Under the pieces are notes generated by a model, which searched no databases, was not told where the DNA came from, and saw nothing but the letters and a program-made list of their open reading frames with translations. DNA of 64,000 nt from Phoronis australis (Eukaryota; Phoronida; Phoronidae), in the NCBI GenBank assembly GCA_002633005.1, contig NMRA01000236.1, positions 7,495 through 71,494 of the forward strand, given 5' to 3'. Position numbers and translations under genes: made by a program. Below are positions 34,740 to 46,329 of this stretch, piece after piece (position 1 is the first letter of the stretch; each line of letters begins with the position of its first letter).

Positions 34740-37700
34740 CCATATCGTCCCATTTTGGACAGGAACATACCGTACTCGCAGTCGACCAAGCACTCTGCTG
34801 CAGATTAATGGAGCTTACGTGGTCGGTCCCAGAGTACCAACATATGTTAATACAGTACCTCGTTAATGGTTCTTCACTATCAATGAACTTTATCAAGGCC
34901 ATAGAAGATCACATGAGTGATTCCGGAATAGCTGAGGTGTGTATAGAGAGTGCAGTACTTGGCCAAGACCTATGGAACTGGTCCTCAGTGGAAAGTCGTA
35001 CAGCAAAGCTACAGTATGAGGGCACACAAACTGTCTTTGCAAGCTCTGTGGCATCTCCTGCATGTCTCAAGCCTTCTCTCGTTTATTGCAGAAGCGACTG
35101 TCATGCTTGTAGTACCAGAATGTCTGCAGATGATGATCCACAGAAAATTCCGGAGTTTTTAACATTTCTCAATTAGGATAAGTTCAGGAAACTCCTGGGC
35201 CTTGTCTCCAATCTTTGTACTCGAAACGAACTCGAAACTATTTTTGGCAATTTCTCGGCTCCTTTTGTGCGAACTTAAGATAATTGGTTATCAGACTGTG
35301 CTCGAATACATTACAGTTTATGCATAGGAGTTTCTAGTTCAAGTTTGCCCTTGAAGACCCTTATATTCGTGATACAAACTCGAGTAAAAACTCGAAATGT
35401 CGAGTTCAAACTCGATCTTATTGCTTTAATATTGGGTTCACAAACTGTGAACTAGGGGCAATAAATTATCTACGTAAGTTATTGTGTACTCGAGCATAGA
35501 ATAATAGACACTTATCTTGAGTTCGCCCAAATGTGGAGTAGAAAATTCCAAACTTAATTTCGAGTTCCATTTCGAGTAAAAAGATTGGAGACCGGGCCCT
35601 GGGCATTTTGTCAACAGTAGTTCTGATTATGTGAATTTCAGCTTCTGGTGGAGTTACATGTACATGGTTCTAATATTGTTAAAGTACACATGCTCTCAAC
35701 GGGATGGTATTTTGGAGCTGCATCTGTATTCATTTACTCTTGTGCTGCCTCACCGAATTATGCCCGAGGGGGGCGCGGTCTTTTTAGCGGAGATACATCA
35801 GCTTCCACAGTCTGTTTGGTCAGAGTTTCAAGCAGGAAACTTTGTAGTCAAGTGATCTCCTCACATGCTCTGTCAGGAAGATTCTGACCAGTGGGTAAAT
35901 GGGGCAGGCAAAAAGGACGTGGTATCATCGGTAATACCAAAACCTTGTCAGCTCTATGTAGGTGGACACTCTCATTTAATCTGAAATCTCATATAGCTGA
36001 ACAAACTTACTGCTGTGGGAGTACATAGTTTCATAACGAAGCCACGGGGCAACTGTTGAGAGTTCCCTTCTTTACGCATTCCATAGATTGAAGGTCTTCT
36101 CGTCCACAAGGCCTTAGCTGCTACAAAGCCTTGCAACAAAAGACCTAGCAACAGCACTAATCCAAGAGTCACTTTTACATGCCAAGGAACTTGGACACGA
36201 ACAAACTAAGAAATTTGTTTGAGACCGATTATCACTGAGCAATGCGATAATTCAGACATGTCAATTCACGTGCCTATGCGCAAAAATAATGCCCCAACAT
36301 TTGCCAACATACATGATGTGGTGAAACAATCCAAAGACAAAGACAAGAAAATAGTTCTTAAGGCAGAGAGAGATATACTTCGCTGCCTAGCTACGGCTTA
36401 TGAGGTGGGTCGGCCAGTTGATTTGCCGTCTGTGCTCAAACGCGAGCTTCTTCCCGTCCATGTTTTCTTACAGAAACGAGTAGCACATTGCGCACTGGAG
36501 ATAAATCTTCACTTGCCGAAGTATTAATAGTTAACCCATCGACTGTCCTAAAAGAATTCAACTTCATGGCTCGCCCGCTTGCCTCATTTTTGATGGCGAA
36601 GCGTTGCTGGTAGCTCTTGGGAAGCTTGATGGTGATGTGACCTTCGAGAACCTGACTGATTCATTCATGAAAACAGTGCTAAACACAGGATTTCGATATC
36701 ATAAAATTGACATTGTATTTGACAGATACAGACAAGAAACTATGACATACACAACAGGAAAACAGCTTAGTAAAGGAATACAGAAAATCAGGTGATTTTT
36801 GGAAGGCCGTGGTGTAGCTCTTCCTCAAAACTGGTCAAATTTACGGGCACTGGCTGAGAATAAAGAAGACCTAGCACATTTCTTGTCAGAGGAACTGTGT
36901 TTGTAGACGCCTGAAGATAAAGAGTTTATGGTTGCAGGAGGGTTCAAAGATGAGCTGGAAGTAAATTAAATCATCTAAGGATATGACTGATTTGAGGACT
37001 CTGAAATCCACACATGAAGAAGCAGATCCAAGACTGGTACTGCATGCTCTCCACAGTCAGTCGTATTTCCAGGGACACCCGATGTTCTATTGCTTCTGGT
37101 ATCGCACTTCCAACAAATGCAAAGTGGGCATATCTGTATGATGTCAGGCACATCAAAGAAATGACGATATATACATATTGAAGCACTTTTCAACAAACTA
37201 CTAAGAGACTCAGCAACATCCTTGTTTGCTTTTCATGCCGTGACCGGGTTTGGCACCAACTCGTACTTTGCCAATCACATGAAACAATCATTATGGAAGG
37301 TGTTCCTAGAGTATCACAGATTGCTTAAGAACCCCTGCATTGGTGAAATCACTGAGCAAATTACGATGGCTTCAGAAGTATTTGTCTGCAGAATATACAA
37401 CACGACCTGTAGATGTAGCACGCCATTTACTATTCTCCAAGCCCGTGAACCCAGAAATCCTTCCCCCTCACCCATAATGCCCGCTGTTTCCATCTGATGA
37501 GAGTGCACTATCAGGTCAAGGTATGGCGAAATGATCATTGTTCCATACCTGAGCTCCCAGCACCCTCTGATATGGGAGGAACACACACAAACTTATGCTT
37601 GCAGCCCATACTGATGACACAGAGTTCTATCCCAGACAGCTGCCTAGAGATGGTATTGTGTGCATGCCAGAAACAACGCAACAGCAGACAATGCATATCA

Positions 37701-37790
37701 TTATGCTCATGCCAGCAGCACATTCCTTGTATGCAAACAGTTTGATTTGCCTGGCTTTAGGCATGTTAAAAAGTACCAAAAAGTGAATGC
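34740..37790 (+). pseudogene. Transposon-linked nuclease-like protein (copy B), broken
   Basis: Fragments in order: MNFIKAIEDHMSDSGIAEVC (34890), QQSYSMRAHKLSLQALWHLL (35000), a 400-bp insertion, KAERDILRCLATAYEVGRPV (36360), LTDSFMKTVLNTGFRYHKID (36650), HEEADPRLVLHALHS (37015), DVLLLLVSHFQQM (37085), LFAFHAVTGFGTNSYFANHM (37225) and a tail to 37790. The HEEAD and DTD-type motifs are kept apart from frameshifts. It is the same family as 22870-24110 but clearly a different lineage. It lies inside the 34116-38486 transposon, which makes it that element's own or accessory gene. Confidence 0.65.
35197..35600. mobile_element. Small foldback element (GGGCCCGGTCTCCAATC family)
   Basis: A 400-bp piece with inverted ends GGGCCTTGTCTCCAATCTTT and AAAGATTGGAGACCGGGCCC, rich in ACTCGA words. 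It interrupts the pseudogene at 34740-37790. CCTGGGC occurs at both borders (35194-35200, 35598-35604) and may be a target duplication, though it overlaps the inverted repeat. The same family forms the ends of the large inverted repeat at 60924-63142. Confidence 0.55.
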
Positions 37791-38486
37791 TAAAACTGTG
37801 TTCAGCAGGCCTGAAAATAATTCATGCAACTGAGAATTTAATGTCTTCAATAACAATAACTATATTGATTTTTTATGAATGGAAGATAACGGGATAGTGT
37901 GAACATTTGTCCTATATTCCATCAAACTAGTGACACCTTGCTTGACGAGCATTGCAGATTAATGACTATTTTTTCCACATTCTGAAAGTATACATCTATA
38001 ACCCAATAAATATGAAATAAATTGCTCCAAAAATGTCTTAAGCATGTTTGTTGACCATGAAAATATAAGTATAAACAACTCATTTTTCAAGTTAGCCTGC
38101 AGGAACACAAACTTAAGACGCAAATTACAATGTATGGTAATGGCGGCACCTAATTTGCATAATTAGTTTTCAGAATTGCATTTTTTTAGTATTCATAAGT
38201 GATGTATTGCTCAAGAAGTATTTATTAGAAGTGTGCAGGTGAGACATTTCACCATTTTGAATGGTATATGGTGATTTCTATTACAAAAATACATCTGAAC
38301 TTGACAATTTGGCCGCCATTTTGTTTATGCAAATTAGATGGTCAAAAATGCAAAATTCGGCTTGGGAACAGGGTTAGTTGAATTCGCCATACCTTGATTG
38401 TGTGAAAAAGTCTTGTTCCCAACTTTTACTAAAAAATGCTTCTAGAACCTTATACAGGGCTCTTTTCAGGAAATGCGTCCAGACTA

Positions 38487-39749
38487 TTACAGAAATCAGG
38501 AGCAGCAAGCACAGGCTGGGTAGACATTTCTTTCACATTTTCAAAAGCCTTTCGGCATGCATCATTCCACACAAACTTCACTTTACTTGAAGTAAAACCA
38601 GTCAAAGCTAATACAACCTCAGAATAATTTCTACAAAAACGTCTATAGCAACCGGCCGAATACCCAGAATTCTAGACAAAGACTTCTTGTTAGTGGGAGT
38701 AGCAAAAGCCAAAATAGCTTCAACTTTAGCTTCACGAGGTCACACTTTCCGTCCTCCATCAACTTGACCTAAAAACGTCACAGATGCATGACCAAGACCA
38801 CTTTTCGCCAAATTGACAGATAAGTTAGCTTCAGACAAACGCTCGAAAAGTTGTCTTAAATCACACAAATGTGATTCCCAAGTAAAATTACTACCTATAA
38901 TGTCATCAGTGTAAACCTGGACATTAGGTAGACTATTCAGTACAGTATTCATGACGCTAAATCGTCGTGAGAGAACCTCCGGAGTTGGTATATGATGCAA
39001 CTCCGGACGGCCTGGGGTCAACAGAAAACCACAGTTCAACTGTGAGTCTACACCAATGTGACAAACGAGAGTAGTTCTACTTGCTACGTCAGCTGCAGGT
39101 ATGCTTATCTCTTTTATGACACACAATGCGTGACTGGGCAAAGCGTTTTCAAAATAATGTGGATAAATCAGCGGAGTGTGAGACCCCTGAGGTCCCTGTC
39201 AAGTCCGTTATGCATCAATCTCTGAAAAGCCGCGGCAACATTTTTCATACCGAAGGGCATAACACAATACTGCCACAAACCATCAGGGGTTGAAAATGCA
39301 GACAATTCTTTAGCTTGCGCTGTAAGTGGAACCTGCCAATACTCTTTTAACAGATCAAACTTGCTTACAAATCCTGCACTTCTAATACGATCAATACAAT
39401 CGCCAACCCTCGGAACAGGGTACGTATCACCCTTGGTCAACAAGTTCAATTTCTTGAAATCAGTCACAAACCTTACAGAATTGTCAGGCTTCTGAACAAG
39501 GATGCATGGAGAACTCCAATTACTCTGACTTGGTTCAATGATTCCATTATCCAACATATACTGAATCTCATTTTTCATTAACTCCAATTTAGGGGGAGAA
39601 ATTCTATAAGGGTGTTGCTTAACTGGATCAGCATTTCCAACATCGACAGTTAGTTTTTCTAGGCACATCTGGAATTCACTGAATTCCCTTAAAAGACTTT
39701 GTAGTGAGTGTTGCTGATCAACGTGCAAGTGACTCATCTTCTCTTGCAA
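38487..39749 (-). pseudogene. Ty3/gypsy element A, reverse transcriptase part
   Basis: The minus-strand protein shows typical gypsy RT blocks: NGIIEPSQSNWSSPCILVQK, RFVTDFKKLN, YPVPR, FGMKN, then YTDDII (the YxDD box, slightly altered by a frameshift) and LRQLFERLSEANLSVNLAKS. About 230 nt of foreign-looking sequence (PAADVASRTTLVCHIGVD) replaces the part between FGMKN and the YxDD box. The frame runs up to the insertion point at 38487 and resumes at 34115. Confidence 0.8.
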
Positions 39750-39753
39750 ATTG

Positions 39754-42350
39754 TTAAGAAACTGCGAGTTGCATAACTCGAGCGAAAAACTTAAAGTAGG
39801 CCCTCCAAATCAGTCTTATGTGAATCAAACCCTCAGTGGTACATGATTTCAAGTGGCTCACATGCATAAAAGTTGCACAGGCAAAAGACTTCTCATGGAT
39901 CCTGTAAAGGTAGTCGGTTAATTTCGCAAGAATTAAATAGAGACCACGCCAACCCAATCCCAATTTCTGTTGAGCGATGGGTGGGTACCACGTATCAACA
40001 AAACTTCCAACCTCAATTTTTTTGAAAACTGTCTTAGAGTCATAACAAGTTTTCAGCCACCTAGAACTGGTAGGTTCTCCCTAGCATATTCAAATGAGTT
40101 CTGGATAGATAGCCTAAGCCTCCCAACATATTGAACCAAGCTTGACTTAGAGGATTCCGAATCCGCCTTCACATGCCCAACCATAATATCAATAGGAAGT
40201 GACACGTCGCTTCCAAAACTCAACTTGAATGGAATGCAGTTAGTACTGTCAGGAACAGTAGATCGGTAAGCCATCATAACATATGGTAAATGGTAATCCC
40301 AATCCTTATGGTTATCATTCATAAACGTTTCGATTAAAACGCTCAATCACACCGTCACTCTTTGGATGATAGGGTGGGGTTCTAGTTTTACTAATTCGTA
40401 ATTTCAAAGTTTACAGCATTCAGCCATAAGCTCACTCTTAATTCTTTACACTGATTGCTATGCGAATATTTGGGAACACCAAACCGACTAATAAACTGAA
40501 TCATCACAGTGTCTGCAACAATATCAGCAGTGTGATTAGGTATACTATAGGCTTCTCGACCCATTTACTAAAGTAATCACCAACAACTGTAATGTACTTA
40601 TTGCTATTTTCTGTTTCAGTGCGAGGACCCATGATGTCATTACGTTGCAAAGGAGCGCCAACATCACTAGGCTTGAGAGGGGCATAGCCTCGTCCTCGAC
40701 CTGGTTTCCGATGTGTGCACATGTCGCACTTGCGACGCCACCAAGTGGCATCTCCTAATAACCCTGGCCAGTAACATCGTGACCTAACAGCTTTTAAAGT
40801 TCTCTCCCTACAAAGATGACCGGCCGTACGATTGTCATGCAAAACCTTCATGATTTCACTTCGCAGAACTTGCGGAACCACTACCACTAATCGATCCCCT
40901 GGACCATCACTATCGACCCATCGTCGATGTAAAACGCCATCTCTAAATTCAAGAGAATTCCATTCACTCATGAAACGTTTGGATCATCTATCATAACCCC
41001 TACCGCCGATTTCGTCAACAGACGGTTTTTCTATCGAAGCTTCTTTTCTTAAAACAATAAGACCAATGGCCGAATCATGGAGTAGTAACTTGCGCAGTTC
41101 CGCTGAACTCCAAGTTTGCAACCAAACACTAGAGTCACTGGATTCACTACTAACCTTACGTTTTCTACATTTTGGCATAGTCTCCTACACAAAACAACAA
41201 TTTGCGCTTTGCTGGAAATCTTCACGCTAACGTCACCGGGTTTTCCTAGAAAAATCATTAGCTTTCCCGTGAAGGCTGCCCTTACGATGTTTAATTTCAA
41301 AATCATAAGTGTCCAAAATAACAACCCGTCTCGCCACTATATCAGTAGGTTCCTTAAGATTTCTTAGCCATCTTAACGAACTATGATCTGATCTCAGCAT
41401 AAATTTCCTATTCCATAGTAATGACGGAAATGTTTTACACACGTCACCATGGCCAATAATTGACGATATGTAGTACAATACCCCTGCTGAGATTTAGACA
41501 AAGTTCTGCTTGCGTACGCCAGAACTATCTCTTCACCATTCTGTACCTGAGACAAAACACCTGAGATGCCAAAGGCACTCGCGTCTTTGTCAACAATGAA
41601 CTCACCACCGTCACGATCGGGAGATCACAAGTTAGGATGATCAGGCAACGCATTCTTCAGCCTGTTAAAAGACACCTCACACGAGTCATCCCATACGAAT
41701 TTTGCTTCGACATTGTCGTCAATGGGGCAGCGATCGTTAAAAAATCGGGAATGAACTTTCGATAGTACGAGGCAAACCCAAGAAAACTCCGTACATCGGT
41801 GAGACCTATTGGAGGAGACCAACACTCGACTGCTTTAACTTTTGCGGGGTCACAAACTATACCATCTGTTGAAGCTACAAGTCGTAACAAGATAACCTAG
41901 CCTTTAAACAATGCGCACTTTTTAGGTTTCAGCCTCAAACCAGCGTTATGTAAACGAATGAAAACTTGTTTTAAATCATCGAATGTCTTAGAATAACATA
42001 AGACATTGTCTGCGTACAGTAAACACTTATTCTATAATAAACCCTCTAAAACATTATCGATCAGTCGCTTAAACCAGCCGACGGAGTTACAAAGACTAAA
42101 CGGCAAGAGTTTGAATGCCCACTAACCACGACCAGGTGCGAATATGGAGTTTTCTCTCTTACCTCTTCCGCCGGCGGGAACTTGCCAGTAGCCACTAGCC
42201 AAGCCAAGTCAAGCGATGAGAAAAACGAATTACCACTCACCTGATCTAAACACATATTTATTCACGGGAGCGGAAATGCATGTTTGGTTGTAAAAGAATT
42301 CAATGCTCTAAAATCAATACAAACTCTCCTACTTTTCTCACCCGACAGAG
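39754..42350 (-). pseudogene. Ty3/gypsy element B polyprotein (RT, RNase H, integrase)
   Basis: Reading down the minus strand: RT blocks LDQVSGNSFFSSLDLA (42200) and LCYSKTFDDLKQVFIRLHNA (41980). The connection region follows, VRSFLGFASYYRKFIPDFLT (41790). The RNase H part has MLRSDHSSLRWLRNL and FEIKHRKGSLHGKAN (41300). The integrase has its zinc knuckle (H..H..C..C: HDNRTAGHLCRERTL, CDMCTHRK) and ITVVGDYFSKWVE, a middle part (DWDYHLPYVMMAYRST) and a C-terminus (GWRGLYLILAKLTDYLYRI). There are many stops and frameshifts; the WD.WGP-type Asp region is altered. It abuts element A at about 39750. Confidence 0.8.
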
Positions 42351-42355
42351 CCCCA

Positions 42356-42840
42356 TTATGGCTCCTCGTGAAGGAAATTTTCAAGTCTGCCAGTCTCCAT
42401 TAAGAAAACAGACAGTTGTTTCCACTTGTTGCCATGCACTATATGTTGTAGGCATGTAACAGTGTCATCCAGTAGGTTGCTCCTTAGCCTATAAAAAGCT
42501 GGACAAGACTCTACCAGGTGTTTAGGGGTTTCTACTTCAGTACCACACTCGGGACACGCTAGGCTCCCCAAATGCCCAGTAATGTGTCTGTGTTGGGCTA
42601 GGTTACAGTGGCCCGTCAAAATTTGAATGAAGCGTCTTATGCCCAACATATCTAGACTCGGGTTTGATCACGTTGGGAAAATAAATTCTCCTCGTCTCTC
42701 TGCAGGAGATAAGTGATGCCCACTGGGCTGCTGACCCAGTTGCTTATACTCATCCGGCAGCATTCGCAAAGAAGAACAGACATCGCATTAGATTTGAAGA
42801 TTCTTTGACTTGGGTGAGTAGGTCTTTGAGCGCCATACAA
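42356..42840 (-). pseudogene. C-terminal tail of an I/R1-type LINE (copy c)
   Basis: The frame at 42356-42649 reads IQILTGHCNLAQHRHITGH, CPECGTEVETPKHLVESCPA and a FLMETGRLENFLHEEP end, nearly the same as the 22.3 kb copy. Upstream, after a frameshift, CCRMSISNW matches the RNase H to tail linker. It is inserted at the upstream edge of gypsy element B. Confidence 0.8.
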
Positions 42841-42855
42841 GCTTTAGCATAGTGG

Positions 42856-44340
42856 GTGCCTGACGAGCTTACTTGATGCGTGCTTTAATCTCCTCTTCAG
42901 TTCCTCCACTCGTGCTAACGACACTTCCCAGGTAAGTAAGTTGTATGACGTTTTCAGTCTCCTCATCATCCAAGACAACATTATTTACTTGTATAAGCAT
43001 CGTCCAAGTCTCGGTGATGATGGACAGTCCTACTCGTTCAGCAGTCTCTGACAGTGCCGCTGTCCTACTCAAGTTTTGAAAGCGATGTGACATAAGTCAT
43101 CTGCGTACTCCAGATTGTCTAATCGTTTTGTAAATGTTAATTGGATTGCCCCGAAAAAGCAACCCTGATAACCCGGTCCAGAATTACTAGAAACAGCAAA
43201 GGAAAGAGAACACCCTTGCCTGACTCCTGAATTAACAGAGAACCGTTGATTCAGCTGTCCTTTATGCAGCACCTGACATTTAAAATCTTCGTGAAGTCTT
43301 GTAACTAGTCTGACAATTTCCTCAGATATACCATAGTGCCTCAGAATCTTCCTGGTAATGCTTTGGTCAATACTATCAAAAGCCTTACGAAAGTCTAAAA
43401 AATGAATGTAAAGCGAGGAATTCCACTTAATTGATTGTTCGATTATAATTCTTAGAGTTGCGATCTTGTCCGTACATGAGCACTCTTGGCGAAATTGTGC
43501 CTGTTCATCACAAAGTTTGGTGTGCACCACGTCTTTAACTTAGCAGGATCCTAGTGAAGATTTTGGTAGGAATAGAGGAGAGTGATACCCTGCCAATTCG
43601 TAGTGTGTGAAAGGGTTCCTTTCTTCGGCAGCTTCACTAAAACTCCTTTATTCCAGTCCTCGGGTAGCGTTTTGTCTCTCCATATCTTGTTCAGCAGGTC
43701 ATGTAGAATGGCCTCCATTACTAATAGCTTCTGGTGGTATATTGCCTAGTCCAGTGCCTTTCCTGTTTTCATAGCCTTAATGGCGCTTTGTATTTTAGTT
43801 CTGCGGATCTCGTCGGTTGATATATCTAAACTGTCCACTGCTTCTTCTGGTCGATGGGCGCGGGATTGTCCAACACGCTAGAAAAATGGTCTCTCTAAAG
43901 TTCCAACTGTTTCTCGAGATCAGTAATATGCGTTTTGCCTTCATCCTTGAGAGGCTTAGTTCAGTTGAAACGTCCCCGCTGATCAGCTTCATTGTAGAGT
44001 AAAGGGTCTTGATATCGCCTTTCACTGCAGCCTCTTCTGCTTTTGTTGCAATCTCCTCAAGGTGCTGACTTTTGTCCTTCCTGATGCACTGTTTAACTAC
44101 CTTATACTTCTGTTGAGCATTTTGGTTCTGCAGTCGTGTTTTTGCATGAAGTAATTTTTTCTTTATTAGGTGTGTCCGTTGTTCAGGATTGACAAGGTAT
44201 CATCGGTCATCCTCGCCTTTTAGTTCTTCCTGGGCTCACTAAGTGGTCCTTTGCATGCTCTTTTTAGCCTTGTCCATATCTGTTGGATATTAGGATCTGG
44301 GGTGCTAAGTTTTAATGCCTCGAATTTGTTCCCAGGAGTA
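42856..44340 (-). pseudogene. RTE-like LINE reverse transcriptase
   Basis: The minus strand shows WNKGVLVKLPKKGTLSHTTN (43640), DEQAQFRQECSCTDKIATLR and SLYIHFLDFRKAFDSID (43410), GVRQGCSLS (43220), a LEYADDL box (43110), then NLSRTAALSETAERVGLSI and VIQLTYLGSVVSTSGGTEEE (42900). These are the standard RT motifs 1-7 with YADD. Frameshifts and stops break the frame. The endonuclease is missing. RTE-like is my best guess at the clade. Confidence 0.75.
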
Positions 44341-44929
44341 AGCCAGAATCCAGTTACGGTGCCTGAGACTTATCACTCTTATGAATGAAATATACGAAAT
44401 GCAGTTTTAATGAAGCAAAACAACTAATTAGTGACCAAATCTATTTTCTTTATTCTTTTCATTACTTCATTTTTGTTGTGACAATGTGACTAAGGCAAAT
44501 CATGCTTCTTGCTACTGCGGAAAATATCATGCAACACCAAAGGAATGAGAAAATTGGCATTTCTCAAGTAAAAGTAAAAAATATGGGTAATTTTTTTTCG
44601 ATGCTAAGTGATAACCAATCTAACAACGGAGGGTTGCATTGTAGTCATATCAGTTGAGTGTGTTTGGCCCATTAATTCGCAAAATACACGCACATGCATT
44701 CCGTGCTTCAACAATGCGTGCTCTTTTACAAGCATCCCAGCACATCAGCTCTCAGGGTGGTCCAACCATGCCAGGACCAAGGAATAATTAAAAAATGGTC
44801 AGTTTCGATTGGAGGCGATATGGTGTTCACTTTTATGGTATCTGTATCGAAGTTTCCCTCGAACTCCTGTAACAGATGATTGTCAAATGATATGATCGGC
44901 GAGAATCCAATGAGCAAAATGCTGTTAAT

Positions 44930-45384
44930 TTTTTTATTAATGTTTATTATGAAATCGTCAGAATACAATGAATATACATAACCCAGAAAGCGCCAAGAGG
45001 CATTATATCTGGGTTAAAGAAATACAATGAAATCAATATACAATTGTTATACACAAATACATGAATTAAAAAAACTAATGTTAACATTACAAAATCATAT
45101 GGTTACGTAGATGTTGCAATGCCGTCGGTTACCGACGAATAAGAATACAAAATAGTAAAACTAGTAAAACTAAAATGACGAGCGTCGGTACTAAAATATA
45201 TTAGAATATCCCCACGTATCGAGCGATGCGCATTTTCTCAAGGGTGTGCTACAGACTGCTGAATACACGTGGACAGATCTAAAATGAAATGGCACAGGGA
45301 ACCACATAGTGACATACAATAAACGTGAACAATATGAACACAACAGGAGATGGCACCTACCAGTGGGATAGGCCTACGTATGAC

Positions 45385-45426
<42 letters not shown>

Positions 45427-45720
45427 GAGAGAGAGAGGGAGAGAGAGAGGGAGAGGGAGAGGGGGAGACAGAAACCCTATGTCTCTGTTTAGGCCTCTGG
45501 CGTGAGTGTTAAACTTTGCGATGAATTCAGCCTCGCATTTTCTGCGTGCGTAAATGTCCGACAGTCCGCCTTTGACTACAAGTACATAGACGTCACTGGT
45601 AGTATGGCCTGGGAGATTGAAATGTTCCCCAATGGGGACCGCCCTATTATTGTGAAGATAAACATCTTATTAGATGTGATAAATGTCCCCACGCGTGGTA
45701 TTTTTGGGAGACATGTAACT
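44930..45720 (-). pseudogene. Penelope-like element, GIY-YIG endonuclease end (minus)
   Basis: From about 45700 down, the minus strand reads VPIGEHFNLPGHTTSDVYVL and ARRKCEAEFIAKFNTHARGL, the C-terminal half of a Penelope-type GIY-YIG endonuclease (HFN..GH..D.., R..E..FI..F.T...GLN). A CT-rich microsatellite and a 3' UTR follow, ending at CATTAATAAAAAAATT near 44935. The N-terminal half is not on this strand but on the other, see 45640-45905. Confidence 0.6.
45385..45460 (+). repeat. (GA)n microsatellite
   Basis: About 75 bp of GA repeats with GGGA interruptions, inside the Penelope-like element. Confidence 0.9.
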
Positions 45721-45905
45721 CGTTACGCACTAGAGTGAACGGCCATAGGCAGACGATCCTTCACAATAATAGATCTATCCACATGTATTCAGCAGTCTGT
45801 TGGACACCATTGAGAAAGAGCGCATCGCTCGATACGTGGGGACATTTTAATATATTTTAGCACCGACGCTCGTCATTTTAGTTTTAATAGTTTTACTATT
45901 TCATA
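45640..45905 (+). pseudogene. Penelope-like element, opposite-strand fragment
   Basis: On the plus strand, IRCDKCPHAWYFWETCNSLR followed by TRVNGHRQTILHN resembles the first half of the GIY-YIG domain (YxGET, LR.R...H). Its 3' part (45765-45905) is the reverse complement of 45150-45290, the element's 3' UTR. The two fragments therefore lie head to head, an arrangement known for Penelope-like insertions. Confidence 0.55.
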
Positions 45906-46329
45906 TGACATGACTCAACCTCGGGCAATAGGTGAAATGGAGGTGGAGGAAGCGAAGACTTGTGTTTTTGCTATTCGCTTTTCAGTCCGTCATTTGTTTC
46001 TTTAATCCACGGGTGAACGCATGGACTAAAGCATTCACTGAGCTCATTGGTTAACATTTGGATCATAAACTGAGCTCACAAGATTGCTGGCGATTTGATT
46101 CGTTGTTGTTAGAGGAAGGTAAAAACAGATGAATGGTAACAAGGCCGTTTGCGGTTTTCAAGACGTGTCAAGGGAATTCTATTTTGTTAGTACTAACATA
46201 CTGAACAAAAAATTCTTCATTCTTTTGGTTTATATACATTTCACCAAGTGGTGAAAAACCCTTCGGTGGAACTTCAGCTTTTGTTAAGACTGAGCTGAGT
46301 ATTGGCTACACTAAATCAGTTTGACCGTC

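Larger units (their letters stand above)
34116..38486. mobile_element. 4.37 kb DNA transposon inserted in gypsy element A
   Basis: The inverted ends start TAGTCTAGACGCATTT (left) and TAGTCTGGACGCATTT (right, complemented). They remain alignable for about 400-500 bp, sharing TTTTTTAGTAAAAGT, CTGTTCCCAAGC and TTTGCATAAACAAAATGGC. The flanking TTA at 34113-34115 and 38487-38489 is a 3-bp target duplication. Removing the element and one TTA puts the gypsy RT and RNase H back in a single frame. A 3-bp TTA/TAA target suggests the PIF/Harbinger group. The only gene seen inside is the nuclease-like pseudogene at 34740-37790. Confidence 0.82.

Noticed and set aside
41116-41367. 83-codon plus-strand frame
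   Set aside because: Antisense to the gypsy element B RNase H region.
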